From Metopolophium dirhodum (Eukaryota; Arthropoda; Insecta; Hemiptera; Aphididae), in contig NC_083567.1 of NCBI RefSeq assembly GCF_019925205.1, forward strand, positions 11,780,001 through 11,844,000: a stretch of DNA of 64,000 nt, given 5' to 3'. Of the stretch, positions 36,123 through 48,885 are shown in pieces. Made by a program: the position numbers and the translations under genes. The first letter of the stretch is position 1; the number at the start of each line of letters is the position of its first letter. The notes beneath the pieces are model-generated. The model did no database searches, was not told the DNA's origin, and saw only the letters and a program-made list of their open reading frames with translations.

Positions 36123-36648
36123 CGGGGACTGGAGCCTAACCGAAAAGAACCTGGTTTGGAACCGGAACCCTTTGAATATTGGGAACTGGAACATCACCAA
36201 AACCCTTATTTAAATTAATTTCAATACCAGAATCTCACCGGAACCCTTATTTAAATTAATTTAAAAACGGAAATTTAACAGAACTGAAACTTTTACTTCC
36301 ATCTACAGGTTTTTTAAGATTACGTTTGGTTTCAAATGGGGTCGTACAGGGTATTATTGTGACAGTGATGATTACTTATTTAATCCTCTCCTTAGTTCTA
36401 AGCCAATGTTAAGATATCTGGTTGAAAATTAGTATTGTCCTACTATAATTATTACAGATAACAACGCCAATATTTCATTATAATTGTTAAAGAATCGAAA
36501 AGGATCCAGATTTTTCTCACATAAGTATAAAACCATAACAGAAAAGGAAGAATTCCTTTATTTTTTAAAAACCGAAAACAAAATTTTAATTTTTCCAAGA
36601 ACCGAACCAGAACCGGAACAGTAAAAATCATCAAGGTTCCAGTCCCTG
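36123..36648. mobile_element. Non-autonomous hAT element with 8-bp target duplication
   Basis: The ends are CGGGGACTGGAGCCT (36123) and AGGTTCCAGTCCCTG (ending 36648), inverted repeats agreeing at 13 of 15 positions with the form CAGGGACTGGAACCT. The 8 bp outside are GTTAAAAG on the left (36115-36122) and GTTGAAAG on the right (36649-36656), seven of eight matching, which is the hAT target-duplication length. Subterminal regions repeat GAACCGGAACC-type motifs, as hAT transposase sites often do. Inside, AACCCTTATTTAAATTAATT is duplicated (about 36201 and 36240). No transposase is encoded. Confidence 0.75.
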
Positions 36649-36656
36649 GTTGAAAG

Positions 36657-39600
36657 TGTCTTCCACTATTTATTTAAAAACACCACTATACCATCTGGAC
36701 GTCTGGCAGAGTGCGCGCAACTTTTGTTTGATAAAAATCAAATGAAAATGTGTAAGTGACATATTATGTGACCTAATATAAAACATCGATGATATCATAT
36801 CGCATATAATGCAGCAATTACAACCAATAGTTAAGTGCACAAGCAATTTTATGATAAACCTAAGTAAATCAATCATAATAAAATATGCACCTACGCCAAT
36901 AATAAAGTAAATAAAGTTGTTTATTATAATATAATATATAATGTCCTAAAATCATATTACACGTGCACGTCATAAATGATTATTTTAATGTCAGGGTCTT
37001 ACTACCACTATAATACACGTATTCCACTCCTTTTTCTTGGAATTGAAATGTTTTATTTTACCACGTTCAGGTTAATCTCCCGGTCAGTACTCAAAATGTA
37101 CTTTTCTAAAATCCATTCGAATACGTGTCTGACCAAGCGACCGGCTTTCAAGCAGTCATAATATTCATATAGTACCTATTATTGTGATTTTATTCTCATA
37201 CATTTAGTTCTATACTAGTAGATATAATTGTGTAACTCCTTCGACCAATAGCCAGTGATGGACGGAGAAGTAAAAAGAAAAAATATGTTTATTTATATTT
37301 AAAATAACAATTATATTAATGTGTGTTCCAAACGTACTGAATGTTGCGGTGAAATGTTTCACCCACGCATCATTGTTTCGTTACAAGTATAATTAATTTT
37401 CACAATTTAATGCTGCAGTACTATAGACATCGTACATTTTACAATATGTACAATACATTTGTTTCAATATAATATATTTTTCCTACATCACTTGTCCTCT
37501 CGCTGTTATTTTTAGTAAATTAATGAATTTTATCAAGAGTCATGCTCTATTTATTTCGTACTTATTCGAAAACAATAAAACGATGCTATAATTGAACAGT
37601 CGTAAGCAGTATAATATCAATAATGTATTCCAAATGTGTTGAATTGATAAACCCGTTTAAATGTTAATTGATTATTTGAGTAAAATGTACATAAAAAAAA
37701 CACGATACTCGGCGATGAAACTTTTTATTTTTACGTAAATATTTGCCACTTGTGTTAATTTAAAAATATCAATAATTTTCAATGTGTATACATTTAAAAA
37801 TTGTATAAGTACAGTAATTAAACTATACTGCATAACGTTTGTAAAAAAATATGTTCTGGGACAGCGTGATGCAATAATGCGTGTTTACCTACATCTAGAA
37901 GAGAATTTTGTTGGATTGTAGTGTTGAGTAAAATCAACATTCAAAAAAGTTATTGCCCGAAATGGAAACAATTATGACGATAGTTGTTATTCCATGCCAA
38001 ATATTACAATCGATGTATTAGAATGTTAATAGACATTAAAAAAAAAATAAATACATTTATAAATAATATTTTATCGTTTTTCACTTCACCCATATCAATA
38101 TAACTTATATACGGTCGTTATTCGATACATCGTGTATCAAAAAAATCTGACAAAGTCATAATAATATAGAAATAACATTTGAATATTTTGTAAGTTATTT
38201 GTGATACTTCAGTTTTACTGTAAATATATCATTTATATTCAACGAACGGTCAGATATGTTATATGAAGCCTCCAAATCATTGTTTACACAATATTGCTGG
38301 TGTGTGACTTTTGTCATGCTTCATTGTTATTTATTCGTATCGATATCGCCGAGAAAAATGTTTTGAAAACCGACTCCACCAACACCACAACAACCGAGAC
38401 GGAAAAGAAAATATTATGTTTTTCTCCGTAAAATGGAAGCCGACGTCATGACTTGTACCTACGAGGATTATTTTCGTGAAAATTAAATCACGTGAAATTA
38501 TTATCAATACAACTACCGTATTACGCATAGAATTTGACTTCGTATTATGCGGCATTGTTGCCGAGTGGATTCCGACTTTAACAAATCTCCTCGACAATAC
38601 GACGGATGGGCCCGTGCACCTAAACCGCCCTTATTTATACATAATATAATATGATATAATAGTATGCACACACCCTTTCAGTAGATAAGTTTTATGACAT
38701 CCTACACAGATGCACTGCTACTTCATAGAGAACCGCCAAAATGGAAAACTAAAACAATACGAACCACCACGTACTTGCATAATACGTACAAAGGGCCTAC
38801 TGGTACTTATTTTTCTCATTAAATACGTGTGTGCGTACTTCATTCGCCAAAAGTATAATATTATAGCGTAAATAAGTAAATAAATTCCGCTGGGTTATGC
38901 ATTTTGTTCGTTGTTAGATATACTAAAACACGTTGGAATTAATAAAAACCTAAAAACACTGTTTTACACTATTTAACGCCATTGTCATACAATCGATTCT
39001 AAAATAAACTGCTGAATGGGATAAGTCCATTTTTATATTTGATTTTACTATCATTTTGCACTAACCACACGTAAATACATAGGTCACTGCAGAAAAGAGA
39101 TACATCGGACTGTTCCAATATTTAAAAATAGCCTCCGGAAATAATTGAAAACAACAACTGGAAATAATAACCGAAAAAAACAAAAATCATAACGTGCCAT
39201 GTTTTTTGCCCCCTCTTTAAGAAATTATAAAAAGTGGGCTCATTCCCTTTCTGCCGTTAGAGATTTATTAATAGACTATTATAGTTAACGCCGTACGCAG
39301 TCATGTTATCAAATCTCGACTAGGTTTACTAATAATATTATGGATGAAAGGTGCATCAAAAATAATCAACAATAAATTATTATGACAAGAGCAATTATTT
39401 TTCAGAAATAAAGTCATCGAATCTAGCATGTTTTTAATATTACTATAATCCTCAGCCGTTTAAGTAAAATATGGACATAGATACAAAGCTAATGGAGATG
39501 TTTAGCATCATTAAATTATTAAGCGAATACCGTACATAAGAAACTAAATTTAAATACTATTTAGATATTCAATTTATTTGTTATTATGATCAATGATATT

Positions 39601-40549
39601 ACTATAAATATGAAAATTATGAAGTATGAAACCATCTTTCAATATCAGATGGCAATATATATATCACCGTAGTAGATGTAGGTAAGTATAAGTTCAATCC
39701 ATATCTTGTTATCTTAGTGAAGCTATGTCATTTCGTTTTTACCACAAAAATATGAAATAAGTAAATTGATATTGCTACGAACAGCCATAGGTAATAACAA
39801 TGTTCTAAATTTAAAAAAAACCTTTAACATGACATTTTGTATAGAATATAATGAACTATTAATTGTAAATGGAGTGGAACGTGCGTGGGTATTTTCTTTC
39901 AAAACACATTTTTTTTAAATCGAATTAGTTCACTTATGAAACAATGTAGGTACCTATAGGTTAAGTATAACTGTTTAAGTAGGTTTTCGTCGTTAATGGA
40001 CGTAGGTAGAGTAGGTAAAGTTTGTGATAATAATTGAGTTTGATAATTTTAAAATTTGATTTCAGTATTACTATAATTATATACCTACCTACAGATTTTT
40101 CTTCTGCACTATGATGTGATATAATTTTATATAATAATAGCATGTCCTCGTCAATCGTAAATAGTGTTGTACCGTTTGGAATAGTAATTTAATGAAATAA
40201 CTACGTCGTTGTTTAGTATTGCTGCTTGGAATTTAAATGGCCAACAATAATTAGTTTAAATATGACGAGATATCGAGCAGAACAATAACACATCGTTTGA
40301 AAAATTATAATACCTAAAGACATTTATTCTTTTGTGTTTTAGATAATCGTATAAACATAATATTGTTTTCACCGTTTAAACACTCGCAGGGGTTCCTCTC
40401 GTATTAAACAGACAAATCGTCGACATTATTTCTTATTGAGATTCGGTTTAGAACTTCAAAAAGTTGACAACCTAATCATAATCTTATCGTGTATAAATAT
40501 TAGATATATTATAATATAAACGTGCATGGGTATATTATAATCGATGTTA
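36657..40549. other. Four kilobases of A+T-rich non-coding DNA
   Basis: No gene or element is recognised. Open frames of 60-88 codons (36670, 36976, 38331, 39961) show no domains. A moderately G+C-rich patch lies at about 38330-38640. Confidence 0.55.
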
Positions 40550-42070
40550 GCTATATATAACATAGAACGATTCGACCGAAAAGGCGGCGAACGAAATACA
40601 ACGTTTGTAAATATTTAACGTCGGGGAATTTAAATCGGACGCGTATTGTGCACTGGAAGTACGCGAAATACCAACACAATAACATTAATTGTAACCGTTC
40701 GGTTTTAAATAAATAATATTATCGTTATTTGTTATTGCACGGAAAATAATTCAATCGTATTACGTAGAGTGATGAGACTATATTATTATTATTATTATCT
40801 GCGTACGACGAGTATAATAATGTAATATGTACACGTGCGGGCAGCGATTTATACTCGCGGGTTCGGAGCAGCAGTCGCATCGGAGAGTGGATTTTTTTTT
40901 TTTGTATACATCACGCTCCGATGGGTCTCCTCGCGATTCGAGAAACTTTATTATTATTATTATTATTATTATCGTATAGTTGGAAACAACGCGCGGCGAG
41001 GATCCGCCGTTTTTGAATACGGAAAATTATAAAAACGAACTCAAATAAAACTCAATTACAACAGAATAAACATTCTCAGTTGTTGATCATTAAAACACTT
41101 CGCAAAGATCAATACCGGTGGCGGTGGCGGTGTGCAGCGGAGGCGGCGGCGGCGGCGGTGGCGAGGGCGACGTCATTTAGCGAGCGAGACGTGTTCAAAT
41201 TGATAAGTAAGTAAAAAAAAGAAGAAGAAGGAGTAGAAGACGACGACGAAAACATTTGGTCGGTGTTTATATTAAAAAAGTTTTCGGTATACCGTTTACG
41301 ACGACAATTGTATATCTTCTTCTGGCGCTGATGCCACACAGCAGCCATCCGCCGTCACGTGTATTATATACATATTATATTGTTCGCGTAGTGGTGGCGC
41401 GCACTCATATAATAATATATTATTGCTGGGTTAGTGTGGGGTGGGGGGGGGGGGGGGGTAAATCCGAAAAAGACGCGAATGGCGATAAAAATATAAAGTT
41501 ACGACTCGCCCGAAAAGGGTCACTGATGTTATGTATATAATACGAGACGGAGAGAGGGAAATCGTATGCAGAATTATTAATATTATACGACGACGCAAAC
41601 GCTCGCGTGTATGATTTTGTTGTTTATTTTTCCGACCGATTTTCTCGCATCTCCGACCGGCCGATAATAAAATCGTATTCGTGTGTTATTGCAGCGCAGC
41701 GTATACATACCTATTACTCGTGTGTGCGGAAACACTGCGACCCAAGTTCACCCCCCCCCCCCCCCCTCCACCACCACGTGTACCGTACACGCACACTGCA
41801 AGCCCTGCCATTCGGACGTATACAATTTTATTATGACCCGAAGTGACCGTTTGAACGAAACCTTGACGGACAGGGTGAACGCGTCTCGTTCCATCGTCGT
41901 CGTCGTGGTCAAGTCCTGCAGGGATTACGGTCGATACACTGTATAATGTAATAAACATGACAGCCCACCATTAGCCGTGGTGGTGTGCCTATCACGTGGA
42001 CCGTTTCAATTGGGTTAGTCATGGTCATGGTCGTCGACGTCATCGGCGGATTCGATCTTCCTGGATGGGT
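40550..42070. other. CpG-rich island with triplet and homopolymer repeats
   Basis: Contents in order: ATT-triplet tract (40950-40972), a GGTGGC/GGCGGC-triplet run (41117-41164), GAAGAAGAAG/GACGACGACG tract (41220-41250), a 16-base G run (41443-41458), a 16-base C run (41751-41766) and a CGTCGTCGTCGTGG stretch near 41896-41909. CpG is frequent throughout. The 79-103-codon frames on both strands are made of these repeats. The layout fits a promoter plus a long untranslated first exon, but orientation and splice sites cannot be fixed. Confidence 0.4.
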
Positions 42071-42469
42071 GCCTATAATATTATGGTCGCAGTAAAAAAG
42101 TGATTTTTTTTTTATCTAGATCCCCATTTTAAGTTTTAACTGTACCTAAATGATTCAGTGGATAATGTTTTTATAAATGTTGAATGTTAATGTAAGCACA
42201 GGCAACCAATTAAAAATTCAAAAGAGTGGTGTCTCAGTTATTACAATGTTCACACAAGTATAAGAGTCCTTAAAAATGGTTTAAAATTTATAAATTGTTG
42301 ATAGATCAATGTTTATTAATCATATTAATATTAATTAACTAGAAATACTAGAAATTTCCAAACACCATTGCAACTTATCTTCCAGATCTTCCAGTGCTAC
42401 AAAATATAACTATAACTCAACAACTACTCGTTTCAATTTATTTTGATACCCCGATATTTTCAGATAAAT
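42071..42469. other. A+T-rich non-coding stretch
   Basis: No gene or repeat is recognised before the repeat copy that begins at about 42470. Confidence 0.55.
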
Positions 42470-42720
42470 TATCCACTAAATAATTTACAAGATACTGTTT
42501 CTATAGAAAAGTCGGAGTCATTTGAAAAACAAAAGTTTTTATCTTCAAATGATACTTTTTAATAACAGTAGTAAAAATATAAATTTTAAAAAATAGTCTT
42601 TAAGTATATTTAAAAATTATAAAAATCAGATTTTGAATAATTGCATTATTTAAGTAAAAAAAGAGGCGAAGACAATCAATTATTGATGAATCAAACTATA
42701 TAATAACTGTCATAATAATG
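42470..42720 (+). repeat. Dispersed repeat, related to 54066-54290
   Basis: TTATCCACTAAATAATTTAC (42470-42489) is identical to the sequence at 54073-54092. The two regions then stay parallel: a CATTTGAAAAA block, an ATGATAC/AGGATACT block, TTTAAAAATT and CAAAATTTGAATAA/CAGATTTTGAATAA, then a TGAATCA and CTATATAATA. The divergence indicates an old interspersed family. Boundaries are not defined, and no protein is encoded. Confidence 0.6.
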
Positions 42721-43746
42721 CTAATAGTACCTATATTAATTGTCAAAATAACATGCAAAATTGCAAACATAATATACATATTTTAGTATACTATCAAATT
42801 ATCACAAAAAATCTACAATTTTATTATTAAAAATTGTTATGATATGAATGTAAAAGAATGTTCAAAAAATGATTTAAAATCAAGTAATTTTACATTTGAA
42901 CTGTAATTTATTCATACCTACCTATTTTGTATTTATGCTATACGGAAATGTGTTTAATAGAGATCATAAGTTCACAATTCAAATTTCATATAAAGAGGAT
43001 ATTGATCGCACGATAATAATAAAAAACATATACTCGGCTCGTTTTATCTAATTTTGTATATAAATTTCTTTGAATATTACACCATCATAAATTCATCTTT
43101 TTTATGTACAATGTTTGTTTAATGCATACATGGATGATGGATCATATAAATTTCCAATAATTGTTGTTCGTAGTTTGGCAGTACATTGCTTGTTTTACAT
43201 ACAAGTAATATAATAGGTACTAATGTTTTCGGAATAATGAGTGTCATACCTACGTTAAAAGTATCATAATCTCTGTAGGTATACAATAATAAAACAAAAA
43301 CTCCAGAATATCTGACAGGTATAATATAACCACAATAATATTAAATTAACAATTTTGCTAAAAATATAAAAATAACTGTTTTGATATTAGAATATAATAA
43401 ATTGTTCACTATATTAAATAGTTTATACATACTATATTTATACCAAGTTGCATTGATAATAATTGACTATAATAGATTGATTCGCTAAGATGTATTAGTG
43501 CTATTTATTGGCCACTAAATCGTGTTTATCTCTATATTTGTGAGATAATAAAATGTATGGATATTATAAAATAAAATAAATCTCATTGACTCTCAGTCGT
43601 TATTATATAAAAAAATAATACTGGAGGTGGTGGTGGTGACAGTAAATTATTACCAATGGAAAATTTCTATGCTGTCTATGTGTGCTAAACCAAATCCTAG
43701 TAATTTATATTATATTATGTGTTTTACACAGTTAAAGTTTGAATAA
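42721..43746. other. A+T-rich non-coding stretch
   Basis: Nothing recognisable is present. Confidence 0.6.
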
Positions 43747-43757
43747 AATATAATAGT

Positions 43758-43940
43758 GTGGCTTGGCGTGGCATGGTGGCTACTATCAATCACGCAACAT
43801 GGTTGAGAGGTAGTAACGTCCGCTGCCACTAGTTCCCAGATGGGTGACCACCCGGGTTCGCACATAAACGTGTTGCTAATCAACCGTACAGGCTAATGAC
43901 CTCAGTCGTCGAAGCCTTATTCTAATTATAATAAAATAAT
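43758..43940 (+). mobile_element. 5S rRNA-like SINE with LINE tail type 1
   Basis: The segment CCACTAGTTCCCAGATGGGT, GACCACCCGGG at about 43827-43857 matches the 3' part of the internal promoter of 5S rRNA (TTAGTACTTGGATGGGTGACC...GGG, the C-box region). The rest of the head does not fold as a full 5S gene. After ACGTGTTGCTAATCAACCGT the tail reads ACAGGCTAATGACCTCAGTC then GTCGAAGCCTTA, nearly identical to the LINE end at 11944-11975. AATATAATAGT at 43747-43757 and 43941-43951 is a plausible 11-bp target duplication. It would be transcribed by RNA polymerase III with TFIIIA-type promoter elements and mobilised by the LINE. Confidence 0.75.
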
Positions 43941-43951
43941 AATATAATAGT

Positions 43952-44399
43952 TTGAACTAGGTAGTATAGAAGAGTAGTTATAATAATAGTTATTTGTAGT
44001 GACTTTGTTGTCCCATTGTAACCTCTTTAAAATCAATATTTGTGATATTTTTTTTGACCAGTACTGTAACTATATCATTCTGACTGGCCTTTGTGAGGTT
44101 CTCTTATCAATGTAGACTGTAGGTATTCGGTAATTTGAAAAAAAAAAACAAAACGAGAGAGCTGATCACATTTGCAGTTCATAATAATGTGTTTAAAACG
44201 TTTACACAGTTATAGCCGCACGCATCAAATGTACATAATGTTGTAAGTAAACAAAACATTTCGACAAAGATAATATTATTTTTTAATCTCACAGTTAAAA
44301 GAAACATTTTGTACATTATTGTATGTACGTGAAAATTTTTCAAAAATGTCGTGTTTTCTTTCGGATAACCTAATATATATTGGAATAAAAGTATTAAAT
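43952..44399. other. Non-coding stretch
   Basis: No gene or repeat is recognised; A run at 44139-44147. Confidence 0.55.
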
Positions 44400-45170
44400 A
44401 TTTAAATGCGTTTATTTGCTTGGCATGCAACTCGCCGATGCACCGGCAGCCGGTGCGGGTCGCATGAGACATTTTCCCCGGCCTTCGAACGACCAATGCG
44501 GTGAGAGTGTGGCTGTGTAAATGCGTTGTCGTCGGTGTGCATAATAATAAGGAGCAGTATCATAGATAATAGGTATCGCGTGGACTGTGCGATTTTCACA
44601 ATATAATCTCCATTTTCCGGGGGTCCAAAATTAATTACCGCAAGATTGTATACCGTCCTTGGTCACTATTCGGACGTGATTGCACGCGACTTTCGAAGTG
44701 GTTAACTGTATAATTTTGGCAGCCCCGCGCGCTCACGAGGGGGTCTCAGAGCAGATCGATATAATAAATTAGTGTTAATTAAGAGCCTCGCGAGGAGTCG
44801 TTAAGGTGGCGCCGTCGACAAAGTGGGCAAATTGCGCGCGTGTACCCACCCCCAAACACGCTGCACCGGAGTCGAATAAATAATATTGTTTTGCAGCGCG
44901 CGGGTGTGTGTGTGTGTGCGTGCGGGTGGGTGTGTGTGTGTGTACGTGGTTTTCCATCGGCACATAAATAACGCAATAAATTTCGTTCTTACGAACACTT
45001 AATATATACACGCGCAAACAAGGCGTGTGTACGTAAATGTTGTGTATTTATATAAGGTATTCGTGGTGTCTTCTTCCACCACCCATTTCGCCGCCAAGGA
45101 AATGGAAAATAGAAACTTATTTCAACGCCTCCGCGGACGTCCTCCTCGTCGCCACAGTTTCTTTTTTATG
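44400..45170. other. CpG-rich island with GT microsatellite
   Basis: G+C and CpG are raised (for example CCGGCAGCCGGTGCGGGTCG near 44441). A compound GT/GGGT tract lies at 44903-44942. Several overlapping minus-strand open frames (44179-45017) run through it; they share no known motif and are produced by the GT tract. A promoter or untranslated exon is possible. Confidence 0.35.
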
Positions 45171-45974
45171 TAAATATATACATATATAGGCATATATTTA
45201 AGTTACAACTTTTTCCATCCTCCTCGAGTTTTCCATCGGTACCTCTACTCACATAACCCACCTATACAGGGTTGTTCACCATATAGTATTATAATAATAG
45301 TTGAGTACTATAAAGTAGAATGTGATACATATAGGTACAACGTATAGTTTTTAGTATAATATCATAAATATAGCAGTAGTGTAACATACTTTGAAAACAA
45401 AATATATAATAACGCTAATAATAATAATAATATTATAAACAACTTGCTCCACGGATATTACTTAATAACGTATACCCACTCGGGTATATCGTATTATATC
45501 CGAATTCTCTAGTGTACTTTTATATTTTATTGGAATAAATACGGACAAACTAGCATTACATGCGTTTCCGTGCTTCTCATTGTGTGCTTCTCGGTAAGGG
45601 TCATGGTAAATTATTGTTTCCTCTGCGCTCGACCAACGTCTATATGGTTGTTTATAAGTTTATTACTATGGCATTGTTTTTATTAAATAATTCAAATAAC
45701 GGGAAAATAATTATCACAGAGTTAGAATTTTTTTTCGAATATTAATTAATATATAGGTAGTACTTACGTGGTACGAGTGTTTACCGTGCTGATGCCTAGA
45801 ACGTTTTCCATTAACTTATGCTTTACACGAATAATTAAAACGCTTTTGTATTCGTTCATTTAGGGGCGATCGCAAGGGACGTTTATTGAAATATATGGCT
45901 CCCGTGTACAGGCGACCATAGGCATGACTGTAATTCTGTATATTACGCGATGTTTTCGTATGATTTTATTATTT
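45171..45974. other. Non-coding stretch
   Basis: No gene or element is recognised. The 61-codon open frame at 45560-45745 has no domain. Confidence 0.55.
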
Positions 45975-46007
<33 letters not shown>

Positions 46008-46008
46008 T
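45975..46008. repeat. GT dinucleotide microsatellite
   Basis: An almost uninterrupted GT repeat of about 34 bases, suitable as a polymorphic marker. Confidence 0.9.
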
Positions 46009-47189
46009 AACCCTTATCCCACACTTAGGTATATTATATACAGCGTCACGCACACGCACACGTCACTACGTCAAAACGCTCAAAAATAGTTTCCCCCCAC
46101 TTTATCAATAAATTATTACACAGTATTATTATTATTATTATTATTTATGTAATATAAGACTACTAAAATTGTAATACTTATAAAAATCTAGTAACTCAAT
46201 TTCCATACTACTATAGAAGGGTAATACGGTGGGAACGAAAATAACCGTTTTCATACACACATTTGAGGAGTCGTAAACTTTTTAAAGATTTTCAATGGAA
46301 ATATTGTCTAATCAAATATCAATATAAAATATCTTCAATTTTCGATATTATATTATACACTAAATTATTTGTTGTTTATCATGATGTATAATTTACAAAG
46401 ATTTCGAGGATCTTATTTTCTGTATTTTAAAAATTGTCGCCTTATTAAGTTATAAAAACCCAAATAATCAGAGTCATCTATGTGAACCTTATAAAAAAAT
46501 AAGTGCATATCAAACATTTAAAGTTAAAATAAACTCATGCTAATGTAAAAATTGTTTACATACAAAAAAAAAAAAAATTAATAGTAAAATTACTCATGTG
46601 GTATCTGTTACAAGCCATCAATTTGATAATAAATATAACAATATTATACAATACCCAAATATATATATATATTAATTATATTTTCTTAACAATTAGTTAA
46701 ATAAGCCATATTGATAATTTTTTACTTTAATTTTCTTTTAAAGAATTATTTTTTAACTAGTTCATAAGTATATTTTATAACTTACTTTACTTTAGTAAAA
46801 TATTCTACTATAATCTATTTATCTATCTATTAGAAATATACAATAACCAATAGTGAATTATCAGTAAATGTTATAATACTTATTTATAAAGTTCATTCTA
46901 TAAGTTAGAAACAATTTAAACATTTATTCGGAACAGTTTTGGGAGTTGATCAAACATTAGTAAGTTATCCACCATCATTTTTATTTTTTTTGTAAAGTGT
47001 CAACCCAAGTCCAAAAATATATATTTTTCTAGCACAAGTATAAATATTATTTTTGTACCACTTATATTTATTATTTTATAACGTTTAGTTTGTATTTCTA
47101 TTAAGAACGTATCCAATATATTATAAAGTTACAAACAGTAAAACATTTTAGGGCATGATAGATACACATTGCATATTTTTGAAGTTTTC
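46009..47189. other. A+T-rich non-coding stretch
   Basis: Contains an ATT tract near 46124-46144 and a run of As at 46564-46578. Nothing else is recognised. Confidence 0.6.
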
Positions 47190-48130
47190 TAAGACATGAA
47201 AATTCTGATACAGAAAAATACAGACTTCTCGGCGGTTGGGTCTTGCGTGGACGTCCATTCACATCAGCAGCGTGCACTGGATCTGCTCTCTGGGCGGAAC
47301 GGACGCCGTGGGACGTTTTTTAACTGTGCACATCGTTCGTTTTGTCGTTTAACTTCCCGAAAGTACCTATATTATTATATGAGTCGTTGTTGCCCAGCCG
47401 CCGCTTCGAACCCACCGGAGGCCGTTTTTCGAGAGCAAAATATCGACCCCGTTGCCGTAAGGGGAGGGGGGGTGCAAAAAAATATAATACATACATTATA
47501 CACACTGCAGCAGCACCGGGTCGTAAGAAACAAACACGGAGAAAGAATACGAACGATAAAAAAAACTTTGCCGGGGGCGGTCGTAAATCACGATTAAACG
47601 GTAATTTCTAATCCCAGCGAAACGCGCTCGCGATATTTATGCTCATTGTAATATTATATCGCATACGAGACGGAAATAATCCGCGGAAAAATCACATTGC
47701 ACGCTCGCGTCTGCATATTATACGTAGTTCGGTCGTATAATAATTATTTTTTGACGTATTTTTTACGGAAAAACGCGATTTTTTTCCTGCGAACTCGCTC
47801 GATAACAACGCGTTATGTATTTATGTCGTTTATACTCTATACACCCACACACTTACACATTATATATGCCACTGCCACCACCACCCGTTTTCCAGTGCAC
47901 CGCCGCAAACGCCGCGTATTTGCATCGCAATATCGTAAAATGTGTATTTTATTAAGTCGACAAAATCGACAGTGTACCGAGTATTTTAGGTACCTATATT
48001 TATATTATAAAGCGTTATCGGTACCGTTTCAATCGACCAAGTGTGATAATGTACATGTTTTTATATATTTCCGGTCTAAATCATTGTTTCGCGCATGAAA
48101 GCCCGGCCCGCTCCCCCCACACAATCATAA
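47190..48130. other. CpG-rich island; possible promoter/first-exon region
   Basis: CpG-rich sequence with overlapping open frames on the plus strand (133 codons at 47196-47597, 133 codons at 47697-48098, 89 codons at 47342-47611). None contains a recognisable domain, the frames overlap each other, and codon choice looks unselected. The island ends sharply on both sides. I favour a regulatory or untranslated region over a coding gene, but an orphan short gene cannot be ruled out. Confidence 0.35.
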
Positions 48131-48580
48131 TTATTGTTTTGAGACGATGGTGTAACAGTATCATCGGTTTGGGATTTTCCACAACGTTTTTCGAATTGTT
48201 TCGGTATTGTTTCCAGTCCCCATATCATCAGAATAATTGTTCACAGGGTATAATTTAACAAATTAATAAGAAAAATACGTAGCAACTATTGCCACTGAGA
48301 ACGACCAGACTATAATATTATGATATATGATGGACACAATCAACAAAAGGAAAAACCAAAGTAGTACATATATTACTGTATTGAATATCGGTTCTGAAAT
48401 AATAGTTAAGATATGAAGTTTTTTTTTTAATTATAATTGAAATTGAATTTGTTTGCGCGATGGGTATACGTTCTGATTTTCTGTAATGATTTCCCGAATA
48501 CGTTTATCTCAACGATATTATATTGTGTGTTTCACAATAAAACTATATTGTAAAAATATCTGTGCAAATATACCGTTGAT
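48131..48580. other. Non-coding stretch
   Basis: Nothing recognisable before the SINE target duplication at 48581. Confidence 0.55.
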
Positions 48581-48593
48581 CGTTGTATTTATT

Positions 48594-48872
48594 TATTTAT
48601 TTATTTTTTTTTATTAATTAACCCGCGGCAACTTAGGCCATTGGGTGATTTTGAACTGTGGGGGAGGGTACTGTAGGTTAAACACGAGTGTTTGTTAGTT
48701 AGGCAGATTTTTAGTGGGCACCCGTATGTATCTGCCATGCCCGGGTGAGGGATGGCGGCACTTCTTTCCGGACACCGCGACTTGCCCGAAGAAAAAAAGC
48801 AGCCCACGTCCGAGGTTTTGAACCGACGCCTTAGTCCGCTCGGACACTCCGCCCCCCCCCCCCCCCCTCCCA
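48594..48872 (-). mobile_element. tRNA-derived SINE with 13-bp target duplication, LINE tail type 2
   Basis: CGTTGTATTTATT occurs at 48581-48593 and 48873-48885. On the minus strand the head follows a long G run (plus-strand Cs, 48851-48867) and reads GCGGAGTGTCCGAGCGGAC, an altered tRNA-type A box; the B box (GGTTCAAAAC) is also mutated. The body contains the family blocks around CCCGGGCATGGCAGATACAT and GGGTGCCCAC, and the 3' end reads CACCCAATGGCCTAAGTTGC then CGCGGGTTAA before the A tract. This end agrees with the copy at 25561-25898. Confidence 0.88.
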
Positions 48873-48885
48873 CGTTGTATTTATT

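Noticed and set aside
43741..43760. TATA-like motifs scattered through A+T-rich DNA as promoters
   Set aside because: Such motifs occur everywhere at this composition and have no predictive value without transcript data.
47196..48098. Two 133-codon plus-strand genes
   Set aside because: No domain, no consistent codon bias and overlapping alternatives; kept only as a CpG island with a low-interest note.
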